A stretch of DNA of 11,266 bases, taken from the NCBI GenBank assembly GCA_002455605.1, contig DKLE01000101.1:1-11266 (forward strand), written 5' to 3'. A program made the translations under genes and the position numbers. Position 1 is the stretch's first letter; each line of letters begins with the position of its first letter. Under the pieces are notes generated by a model. It ran no database searches. It was not told the DNA's origin and was given only the letters and a program-made list of their open reading frames with translations. Origin of the DNA: Firmicutes bacterium UBA6648 (GTDB lineage: Bacteria > Bacillota > Clostridia > Peptostreptococcales > Anaerovoracaceae). Of this stretch, positions 1 to 7,093 are shown one piece after another.

Positions 1-3000
1 TTGTAATATCTATTCATGTACTCATCGGTTAGCAATTCCGGAATCTCTGGAATTCGTCTCGCTTCGTATTCAGAGTCTTCTTCATTAATAGTATCTATAA
101 ATTTCTTCAGCTCGTTTACTCGATCAATTTCTCGCTCACCTTCAAAGGCCAAGAAAATCTGGCCTTCAAACAATTCTTTATCTAACTCTAAAATGCATCT
201 GCCGGCTATTGAATTGATTTGCATCCTGCAGTGTTCAAATAACGTACCATAATCTGCCGAATCATTACAGAACAATGCAATTCTCTTTGAAAAGTTTGCT
301 AGATACTTATACCCTACTCCCGTGGTTTGAGAATTCGCTACAATGACACTGATGCCCAAAGCTAGTCCATCCCTACATATTCCAATCAACCAGTCCTCTT
401 CATTCAAATAGAGTTCTTTTAAAGCGGTCAGGTTATCTATCATAATTACAATTTGAGGTAGATCGGTATATCCTGCCTCCTTGTATGCTGCAAACGAAGT
501 AACCCCTGTCTTTGCTAGTTTTTCTTTCCTGTCCGCCATTTCTCCATGAATCATTTTAAAGAAATTCTTTAATTTTTCATCTTCTGAGGAAGTTATCACT
601 CCGCCAACGTGATTTAAACTTTCAAAATTTTTCAATATCATCGATGCAAAATCGAGAATATAAAAATTTACTTCATTGGGTGAATAATGCTGTGCAAGGC
701 CCTTTATTATTACCTGTAACAAATTTGTTTTCCCGCTCTGTGAAGAACCGATAATAAACGTATTTTCCTCCGTAATATTGATGCTGGTATATCCCTGATA
801 CTGGTGGGAAGGATCATCATAATATCCAATAGCTGCCGTCATTTGAACTTCGTTCTTTTGTTCTACACATTCATAAGGTATAACCTCTTTCAGCGGCGGC
901 AAAAATATTGACGGCAAACGAAGAGACATATTGTTTTTACAATAATCACTAATATAAGTTACCAGTGCTTCTAGTTGACTTAAAGACTGTTCTCCCTTTT
1001 TATTTTTTTGGCTGAATACTTCCTTGCGTTGCCCCACCAAGTTGATTTGGCATATTTCATATTCCTTTTTATTATCAGCGGTTCCGCTTAACGCAGGGGC
1101 CCCACTGTAGGCAGACTGGAAGAGCTGGAAGATTTCATTATTACCAACCTGAAGGTATGCCCTTCCAGGCTCTTTGATTTCTGCCGCAAGCGGTGATTTA
1201 ATTACCTCATTACTGTCATTTTTATCCTGTACTTTAAGGCACAGCTTAAATTTAGAGTTACTCCAAATCTGGTCATTTACAACACCAGCCGGTTTCTGCG
1301 TAGCTAAAATCAAATGAACCCCTAAACTTCTGCCAATTCTTGCCGCACTAATCAGTTCTTTCATAAATTCCGGCTGCTCACTCTTTAATTCTGCAAATTC
1401 ATCTACAAGTAAGATCAGGTGCGGCAGCGGTATAGAGGCCTCGCCTGTTTTGAACTTTTTAATGTAGGCATCAATATGATTCACTTTCTGCTCTGCAAAT
1501 AGTTCTTGTCTTTTCTGAAGTTCCGCTCTAATGGACTGGAGGGAGCGTTCAATTTCTCTGCCGTCTATATTTGTTATGGCGCCTGCCAGATGAGGAAGAC
1601 TTCTGAACTGATTAACCATACCTCCGCCCTTAAAGTCAATGATGACAAAGGCTACATCGTATGGATGGAATAAGGTCGCTACCGACAATATGTAACTCTG
1701 CATAATTTCACTTTTACCTGAACCTGTAGTCCCTGCCACGAGTCCATGCGGCCCATGAAACTTTTCATGCAAGTCTAGGCTGACAATATCGCCGTCACTT
1801 TTTACACCTAAAGGTGCCGCCATCGTCTCCCACACTTTTGAATTGTTCCATCTTTGTTTTAAGTTCAGTTCATCTGCATTGAATATATCCAACAATTCAT
1901 ACAAGTTAATGTTTTTAGTAAGATTACTTTCTAAGTTGACATCATCCACATAAACACAGCCCAAACGCAAAGAAATAGCTGCAGCTACCTCATTTTCAAC
2001 GGTAGTATAAACAAATTGCTGGTGTTCCTCTGCGTTTTCTGAATTAATAATAGTACCTTCCTGATTTTCTCCTTCAAGTCTAACCACAATATTACAGCCT
2101 ATTGGCAGAAACTCTTTGGATTCTTCAAAAAATACGAAAGTAAAACCAACCTTATTACATCGGTCTATATATTTAGAAACTGGATGCTTTAAGAAGCCCG
2201 CGGAGTCATATATAAACAGGACCATATGAGGAAGTAAATCCACCTCTTCTTTTTTCAATCCCTCACGCCTTGAGAGTTCATTGTACAGATATTCCAGTAT
2301 AATCTTCTGACTTTCCTCATCATACATAAAATTTCTGACAGAAGTGTTTTCATTCCGAACATTTCTCAGCCATTTTTTCCACTCAAATCTGCTATAATCT
2401 TTTTCATTAAATATATAATATAGCTTAACATCTTCATAAAAATGTCTGACAACGATTTCAATGGTCATGAGCTTAAGAATCTCATAAAGACCTTCTCTAT
2501 CTCCAACAATGCCAACGCTATTTGTCGCTTTAAAGTCTAGAACAACTGGCGCATTTTCGATATACTCATACCCCTTTGCAAGCTTTTCTGGGTATTCCTG
2601 CAGTTCATCTTCTACGTCTTTAAATTCCTGCTTTTTATAGTCTATCTGTTGATGGGATTTAATCGTTCCGGTTCCCAACCGAAGTTTTAAAAAGTCATCA
2701 TCTGTTTTATACTTTTCAAAGATATGAGCATTGAATTCTAGCGCTTCCTGTATCACCTGATCCATATCAATATATTTTTCCTTTAAAATGTTGATTTCCT
2801 TTTCTCTTGCTGCCCGTATTTCATTTTCTTTTTCCACAATATATTTAAAATATTCTTCCCGTCTTCTTTGCATGCTCTTTTTGTATTCACGGCCTGAATT
2901 TATGTACGTTAAAACAGAAGTCAATATACCTACGGACATCATGGCTCCACTATATAGGATAAACATCCCTCCACCGCCAAGCAGACCTCTCAATCCTACT

Positions 3001-3848
3001 ATAATGGCCAATGCGGCAACAGATGGAAGCAATGACATAAATAAGTTTGACTTTGGTTTTTCTGGCTTACTTTTTGGTGCAAGCACTTCAATTCTATCAT
3101 TTGGTACGATACTTTTTATTCGTACATTTCTTACAAACTTAGGATATTTGAACTGATTTTCCTGACCTTCATAATCAGTATATGTAAGATTTTTAACTGT
3201 AATATTATCAGATACGGATGTATACAGTTTGTTTTCTTTTATATAAAAGCTGTACCCGTCAAACATAAAAAAGTCATAATCATTTATCTGTTTTGAGTCT
3301 TTTTCAATCTTAAACCCATCAACATAAACACCGTATTTAGTACTGCTGTTATTTACAAAATAACCTTTGTTATTTTTGCTAAGCTGTATATAATCCTGTC
3401 CGACAAAATCATCTTCAATGTAGATATCACATTCACTTTGGCCGCCTATGGTGATTGTATCCACATGATTTAAATCGATTACTCGATCATACTCCGCAAC
3501 TCTGTCGTCGAAGTTTATGAGAAAACAAATTTTAAAAAGTTCCGTATCATTATTATGATACTTTAAAATGATTTCGTTGCCATGCTCTAAGATGACAGCA
3601 TTTCGTTTTAAAATTCCTTCTGATACAATGTATACTGATTCATTGCATTCCAACAACCATTTAGCGTTTGATTTTACAAAGCTTAATTCAAAATCATTAA
3701 AAAAAGCCTCCCTATTAAAACGTATCTTGGAGTTTTTCGTCGTTCCAACAACAACGCCCTCCGAGAATTTGTCTTTAAGCTCAATCTCGTGATAAATTGT
3801 ATTTCCAAATAGAACTATTTTAAAACTTTCTTTTATCTGCCGTGACAT
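1..3848 (-). CDS. essC: EssC/YukBA-type FtsK/SpoIIIE ATPase of type VIIb secretion (3' end cut by window edge)
   Basis: This is the membrane motor ATPase of T7SSb, which recruits and drives export of WXG100-type substrates. 1282 codons are visible and the frame is open to base 1. In order: two N-terminal FHA-like domains (about residues 5-105 and 125-210); two adjacent TM segments (about 271-290 and 294-316); a charged, coiled-coil-like stretch; the EssC-typical motif FLKLRLGTGTI; then ATPase domain D1 with LDLHEKFHGPHG, P-loop GTTGSGKSE (Lys712), FKGGGM and Walker B LILLVDEF (Asp816, Glu817). D2 follows with P-loop GSSQSGKT (Lys1040) and a Walker B-like MIDN (Asp1138, Asn1139 in place of Glu). 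A third domain, D3, is expected beyond the left edge, since family members are about 1450-1500 residues long. Neither FHA domain keeps the phosphothreonine-binding residues. The start at 3848 has a ribosome binding site overlapping the end of the YukD gene. Identity is very secure. Confidence 0.96.
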   Translation of the reverse strand, partial: MSRQIKESFKIVLFGNTIYHEIELKDKFSEGVVVGTTKNSKIRFNREAFFNDFELSFVKSNAKWLLECNESVYIVSEGILKRNAVILEHGNEIILKYHNNDTELFKICFLINFDDRVAEYDRVIDLNHVDTITIGGQSECDIYIEDDFVGQDYIQLSKNNKGYFVNNSSTKYGVYVDGFKIEKDSKQINDYDFFMFDGYSFYIKENKLYTSVSDNITVKNLTYTDYEGQENQFKYPKFVRNVRIKSIVPNDRIEVLAPKSKPEKPKSNLFMSLLPSVAALAIIVGLRGLLGGGGMFILYSGAMMSVGILTSVLTYINSGREYKKSMQRRREEYFKYIVEKENEIRAAREKEINILKEKYIDMDQVIQEALEFNAHIFEKYKTDDDFLKLRLGTGTIKSHQQIDYKKQEFKDVEDELQEYPEKLAKGYEYIENAPVVLDFKATNSVGIVGDREGLYEILKLMTIEIVVRHFYEDVKLYYIFNEKDYSRFEWKKWLRNVRNENTSVRNFMYDEESQKIILEYLYNELSRREGLKKEEVDLLPHMVLFIYDSAGFLKHPVSKYIDRCNKVGFTFVFFEESKEFLPIGCNIVVRLEGENQEGTIINSENAEEHQQFVYTTVENEVAAAISLRLGCVYVDDVNLESNLTKNINLYELLDIFNADELNLKQRWNNSKVWETMAAPLGVKSDGDIVSLDLHEKFHGPHGLVAGTTGSGKSEIMQSYILSVATLFHPYDVAFVIIDFKGGGMVNQFRSLPHLAGAITNIDGREIERSLQSIRAELQKRQELFAEQKVNHIDAYIKKFKTGEASIPLPHLILLVDEFAELKSEQPEFMKELISAARIGRSLGVHLILATQKPAGVVNDQIWSNSKFKLCLKVQDKNDSNEVIKSPLAAEIKEPGRAYLQVGNNEIFQLFQSAYSGAPALSGTADNKKEYEICQINLVGQRKEVFSQKNKKGEQSLSQLEALVTYISDYCKNNMSLRLPSIFLPPLKEVIPYECVEQKNEVQMTAAIGYYDDPSHQYQGYTSINITEENTFIIGSSQSGKTNLLQVIIKGLAQHYSPNEVNFYILDFASMILKNFESLNHVGGVITSSEDEKLKNFFKMIHGEMADRKEKLAKTGVTSFAAYKEAGYTDLPQIVIMIDNLTALKELYLNEEDWLIGICRDGLALGISVIVANSQTTGVGYKYLANFSKRIALFCNDSADYGTLFEHCRMQINSIAGRCILELDKELFEGQIFLAFEGEREIDRVNELKKFIDTINEEDSEYEARRIPEIPELLTDEYMNRYY

Positions 3849-3853
3849 AAATA

Positions 3854-3861
3854 CCTACCTT
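3854..3861 (-). promoter_or_regulatory. Ribosome binding site of essC, overlapping the yukD-like stop codon
   Basis: On the minus strand AAGGTAGG lies 5 nt before the essC ATG and contains the TAG stop of the YukD-like gene. Only 6 nt separate the two reading frames. Ribosomes terminating on the small gene would therefore sit on the essC initiation region, which suggests translational coupling of the two T7SSb proteins. Confidence 0.7.
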
Positions 3862-4109
3862 GTATAATTTATTTTAGTACCATCTCTCAAATTAAACTCA
3901 CTGATAAGCTTATCTCCTTTAAGCAACGCTATGGGATTTTCGGTCTTTAAGTGTCTTTGTGATATATCATTTAAATCAATATCTAAATGGTATCCCTTAC
4001 AAAGGGAATAGATTAGCTCATTGGCACTAATATTTAAAGGGACTTCAATATCAACATATTGATTTGTCTTATGGATATGTAATGTCATGATTATCTTTTC
4101 TTCATTCAT
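3855..4109 (-). CDS. YukD/EsaB-like ubiquitin-fold protein of the type VII secretion system
   Basis: This 84-residue soluble protein fits the size and pattern of YukD/EsaB, small ubiquitin-like beta-grasp proteins that accompany T7SSb loci and act as cytosolic accessory or regulatory factors. Visible features are an amphipathic beta hairpin (MTLHIHKTNQYVDIEVP), a helix-like segment (SANELIYSLCKGY) and a C-terminal LISEFNLRDGTKINY that resembles the closing strand of the fold. It has no WXG motif, signal peptide or membrane segment. Met1 is preferred because AAGG lies about 11 nt upstream; Met8 (ATG at 4088) would give a start closer to the beginning of the fold and remains possible. The gene directly precedes essC and follows the CpaE-like gene by 29 nt. 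Sequence similarity is weak by eye, so the call leans on size, fold pattern and position. Confidence 0.85.
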   Translation of the reverse strand: MNEEKIIMTLHIHKTNQYVDIEVPLNISANELIYSLCKGYHLDIDLNDISQRHLKTENPIALLKGDKLISEFNLRDGTKINYTR

Positions 4110-4138
4110 TGTAATCTGCCTTTTCCTGATTATTGTCT

Positions 4139-5215
4139 TTATAATAACGAATATGCACTTTTTTCAAAAGGATTATTGTTATACAAATAGGATAGATCAA
4201 AGTCATATCTAAACTCTTCCAAGGATTTCACATATTGGAGTTTTTCAATTTCAGATAATTTACTTCCTACTGCAATCTTATTTTCTCTGTCGGGGGAAAA
4301 CTTGTTGCATACAAAATAAAATTTATTGTTCTTAGAAACCTCTATGTTATTAATAAACTGCTCTGTTTTCCATACGGAGATCCGGTCCTGCATGGTAACG
4401 ATGACTACCCTTTGAGAGTTACTGATTAATCGAAGCTTCAATTCATCAAAGTCTGTTGAGGTATCTATGATGATATAGTCATATTTATTCATACCGGTCA
4501 TCGTTTCTGTTAAAAATGACAGGCTTTCAACTCCGATCCCATTGGCAATAGTGGAAGGCTTGAAAGGTTTCATGTATTCAAATATTTCATTGCCAATGCA
4601 TTCGTGCATTTTTGATACAAATAATTCATCCCTGCTGGCAATGTCTTTTCCGATTCCATGTTTAATGGCCTCTTTGTTCATAAAATAGCAGTCAAAATTC
4701 TGTAACGTATTTGTATCCATATATAATACCCTTTTACCAAGCTTTTTCATGGCACAACAAATACCTAAAGCGGTTACCGTGACCCCAGAGCCGCCTACCG
4801 GCGAATAAACAGTTATAACGTTCGTCTTAGGGGTATTTTTCACCGAACCTGCAGTATTATGAACAGCCAAATCCGTCTGCCCCATCACCTTATGATAATT
4901 TTCTTTCACATTATCATATCGATAAAGATGATAGATTCTCTTGTTTCCAATATTAACATCTGAAACTTTTTCTTCTGATTCTGAAAGCACAAAGATTTTA
5001 CTAATGTTTTGTTTGATAATAGTCTCATTGACTAAGGCTTCATCAATAATTAAAATATCTATTTTTTGAGGCATTCCAAAATACTCATTAAAGTATTTTT
5101 CATCTGTAATGATATGAATATCTACGGACTGCTCTAGATTCTTAACAAATTCAAATTCCAATGCTTCCAGGTACTCTTCATTAAAATCTGCAATGACTAT
5201 ATTTTTTTTATCCAT
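4139..5215 (-). CDS. CpaE/TadZ/MinD-like protein with receiver-like N-terminus and degenerate P-loop
   Basis: This 358-residue protein has two parts. Residues 1-115 resemble a response-regulator receiver: an acidic residue after strand 1 (IVIADFNEEY) and IDILIIDEA, where Asp58 sits where the phospho-acceptor would be. Residues 133-358 form a MinD/ParA/CpaE-type P-loop domain, with ITVYSPVGGSGVTVTALG at 134-151, a following VLYMDTN strand and a switch-II-like YIIIDTST (Asp251). The deviant Walker A motif of this family is normally KGGxGK(T/S). Here both lysine positions are valine (Val140, Val145), so ATP hydrolysis is doubtful. CpaE/TadZ relatives position pilus and secretion machines, and some have atypical P-loops. 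Placed between FHA genes and yukD-essC, a localisation or scaffold role for the secretion apparatus is a reasonable inference. AGAGG lies about 11 nt before the start codon. Confidence 0.85.
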   Translation of the reverse strand: MDKKNIVIADFNEEYLEALEFEFVKNLEQSVDIHIITDEKYFNEYFGMPQKIDILIIDEALVNETIIKQNISKIFVLSESEEKVSDVNIGNKRIYHLYRYDNVKENYHKVMGQTDLAVHNTAGSVKNTPKTNVITVYSPVGGSGVTVTALGICCAMKKLGKRVLYMDTNTLQNFDCYFMNKEAIKHGIGKDIASRDELFVSKMHECIGNEIFEYMKPFKPSTIANGIGVESLSFLTETMTGMNKYDYIIIDTSTDFDELKLRLISNSQRVVIVTMQDRISVWKTEQFINNIEVSKNNKFYFVCNKFSPDRENKIAVGSKLSEIEKLQYVKSLEEFRYDFDLSYLYNNNPFEKSAYSLL

Positions 5216-5244
5216 ATTCTCATAATCCTCTATTCATGTTCCAT

Positions 5245-6099
5245 TTAATAAGCCCGTACGATATATTCCACATCCGCTATTTTTAATATATCGCCAATGT
5301 TCAACTTATTCATAACATTAGGCTCAAGCTGGACTCCATTGATATAGGTGTGGTTCAAGCTTTCTAAATCAATGACATAATTGTCCCCATGAATATATGT
5401 TATTTTACAGTGCTTACGACTTACAGCATTGCTGTAATCAATGATACCATCTGCCATTTCACTGTTCTTGCCTATAATAAAGTCTTCTTGCTTTACTTCG
5501 ATGTCCGACCGATGGCCTACTACGTTGACCAGTCGAATAGAGGGGAACCTTGCTTTAATACTTTCTTTTACATCGCTTATAGAAGAAGCTTTTATGGTAC
5601 ATCGTGTATATACACCGCAAAGGGTGGGATCACTCTGTCCATTGCACAGTTCGATAAGCTTCATGATTGTTTCTTTTGCCTTCTTCTCAAATTCAAGAAG
5701 GGATTGATCCGTATACTCCGTATTAATCGGCACATATATCATGTGGGCTTTACTTTTCTCATCAATAAAGATTTTGTCCATCGCAATATTTATGGACTCT
5801 ATATGAATAAACCGATCGTTTCTAAATTCATATAGCAAATTTAAAAGACTCTCTACGGCGGTAAGGCAGTCGGGTATGGTACATACCGAAGAAAAGGCTT
5901 GAATTGTTCTATATTTATCGATCAAATATAACAGTTTGACCTTGCCGTTGTGCATGACCTTATTGGCCCTAATCAAACCCTTTTCCTCTTCTTTCGCAAG
6001 AATCCGATGTCCAGTCTCATAGTAATCATCATTATTGTTGAATGTGTAGCTTATGCACTGTCTATCACTTTTTTCTATGAGTTTATCTGCAAAAAACAT
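5245..6099 (-). CDS. FHA domain protein with uncharacterised N-terminal domain (DUF6382-like)
   Basis: This 284-residue protein has no membrane segment or signal peptide. Residues 1-195 form an uncharacterised domain similar in layout to the N-terminal domain often fused to FHA in Clostridia (I believe DUF6382). It includes a segment SINIAMDKIFIDEKSKAHMI (102-121) followed by a helical region. Residues 205-282 form an FHA domain that keeps the phosphothreonine-contacting pattern: IIGK (Lys211 in place of the usual Arg), SRKH (227-230), LNHTYING (248-255) and a terminal GDILKIADVEYIV. It is therefore likely to read phosphothreonine made by the kinase encoded upstream. GGGAG lies 7 nt before the ATG. 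It follows the membrane FHA gene by 39 nt and precedes the CpaE-like gene by 29 nt. The FHA call is secure; the role of the N-terminal domain is unknown. Confidence 0.9.
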   Translation of the reverse strand: MFFADKLIEKSDRQCISYTFNNNDDYYETGHRILAKEEEKGLIRANKVMHNGKVKLLYLIDKYRTIQAFSSVCTIPDCLTAVESLLNLLYEFRNDRFIHIESINIAMDKIFIDEKSKAHMIYVPINTEYTDQSLLEFEKKAKETIMKLIELCNGQSDPTLCGVYTRCTIKASSISDVKESIKARFPSIRLVNVVGHRSDIEVKQEDFIIGKNSEMADGIIDYSNAVSRKHCKITYIHGDNYVIDLESLNHTYINGVQLEPNVMNKLNIGDILKIADVEYIVRAY

Positions 6100-6138
6100 G
6101 TTCCATCTCCCATTTTTTCTTCATACATTGCTACCAAG

Positions 6139-7056
6139 CTAACCGACTTGTTTAATTACTATTTTTAAAGTACCGGCTTCCAATATATCGCCCATCTTTA
6201 TTGAGTTAAAAGTTTTTCCTATATTTCTGCCATTTAATTGGGTGCCATTCTTTGATTCATTATCCACAACTTGAAATTGCCCCTCTTCAAAAAATAATAC
6301 CAGATGACTTGGACTCAGCTTACAATCAGCAAAGTAAACGTTATCTTCATTTTTGTTGCTGCCGATACTACACGGAAATTTTTCTAGTTTCATTGCTTTT
6401 GAGAAGCCATCCCCTAAAACTTCTATAATCATATTCTGCTTATTCAAATCATTAGCGATGGAAACTGTTCTGTCATCTTCTTCCGGTATTTGAATGGGCG
6501 GCAGCTCTTGTTTTTTTGTTTCAATCGTTGATTTAATCCTTTGTTTTTTCTTTGTAATTTCAATATTTTTTTGCTGAATAAAAGGGTCAACCTTATCTAC
6601 TTCCACTAGAATGGGGGCTTCCAGTTCACTACTCTCATTTTTTATAACCTTAATAACCACAAATAAAGAAGCAATGCACCAACCTCCAAAGAAAAGAAAC
6701 ATGACCCAGAAACCAAATTGTAAAGACATATACTGGCCCATTATGTGATTCTGATAATTAGCCAGCGCTACTACACTGATCACTGATACAAAACCCAACA
6801 GGGTAGATACCATCATACAAATTTTTATTTCTCTTATTAAATATAGAAGGCATGCTCCTAAAAAAGGCAAGGCTAACAACAATATAAAGGCATAGTTTTT
6901 TTCTAATACATATCCATAACCTATGTCTACGCCCCTTATTAAATCAAACCCTGTAAATTCATATTCGTTAATTACCTCAAAAAGTGGTGTCCAGAATGAG
7001 ATCATCGCTAGTACTATACATACTGTGGGTATATATTTTTCAACAAACTGCTTCAT
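6139..7056 (-). CDS. Four-TM membrane protein with cytoplasmic C-terminal FHA domain
   Basis: This 305-residue protein has four hydrophobic segments, about residues 9-27, 55-74, 79-98 and 115-137. A basic and glutamine-rich linker (138-190) follows, then an acidic EEDDRTVSI stretch (192-200) and an FHA domain at about 208-303. The FHA domain shows CSIGSNKNEDN (Ser233 where Arg is usual), LSPSH (247-251) and NESKNGTQLNG (266-276), so most of the phosphopeptide-binding core is kept. With four TMs both ends should be cytoplasmic, putting the FHA domain inside the cell. It could tether a phosphorylated partner, such as the kinase or the soluble FHA protein, to the membrane next to EssC. Thr197 in the acidic stretch is a candidate phospho-acceptor. 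GAGGAAAA lies upstream of the ATG. The first half resembles no family I recognise. Confidence 0.9.
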   Translation of the reverse strand: MKQFVEKYIPTVCIVLAMISFWTPLFEVINEYEFTGFDLIRGVDIGYGYVLEKNYAFILLLALPFLGACLLYLIREIKICMMVSTLLGFVSVISVVALANYQNHIMGQYMSLQFGFWVMFLFFGGWCIASLFVVIKVIKNESSELEAPILVEVDKVDPFIQQKNIEITKKKQRIKSTIETKKQELPPIQIPEEDDRTVSIANDLNKQNMIIEVLGDGFSKAMKLEKFPCSIGSNKNEDNVYFADCKLSPSHLVLFFEEGQFQVVDNESKNGTQLNGRNIGKTFNSIKMGDILEAGTLKIVIKQVG

Positions 7057-7093
7057 TTACATTTTCCTCTATCCAACTATTTATTTTTCTAAA

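Noticed and set aside
16..252. Plus-strand open frame of 78 codons at the left edge
   Set aside because: It is antisense to the end of EssC ATPase domain 2, whose frame is open and recognisable throughout.
2788..3156. Plus-strand open frame of 122 codons antisense to essC
   Set aside because: It lies fully inside the EssC frame opposite the TM segments, has no good ribosome binding site, and its hydrophobic composition is the mirror of the real gene.
1..3848. EssC as a truncated pseudogene
   Set aside because: The frame has no stop up to base 1 and the missing third ATPase domain is explained by the window edge.
3855..4109. Small gene before essC as a WXG100 (EsxA-like) substrate
   Set aside because: It has no WXG motif and no helical-hairpin pattern; alternating hydrophobic strands fit the ubiquitin-like YukD/EsaB family instead.
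5389..5835. Plus-strand open frame of 148 codons antisense to the soluble FHA gene, with an overlapping 88-codon frame
   Set aside because: The opposite frame encodes a clear FHA domain. The plus-strand product is Cys/Tyr/Phe-rich with no recognisable motif.
7057..7093. Possible terminator between the phosphatase and membrane FHA genes
   Set aside because: The gap is AT-rich but shows no stable hairpin followed by a T-run on the minus strand; it mainly carries the ribosome binding site of the next gene.
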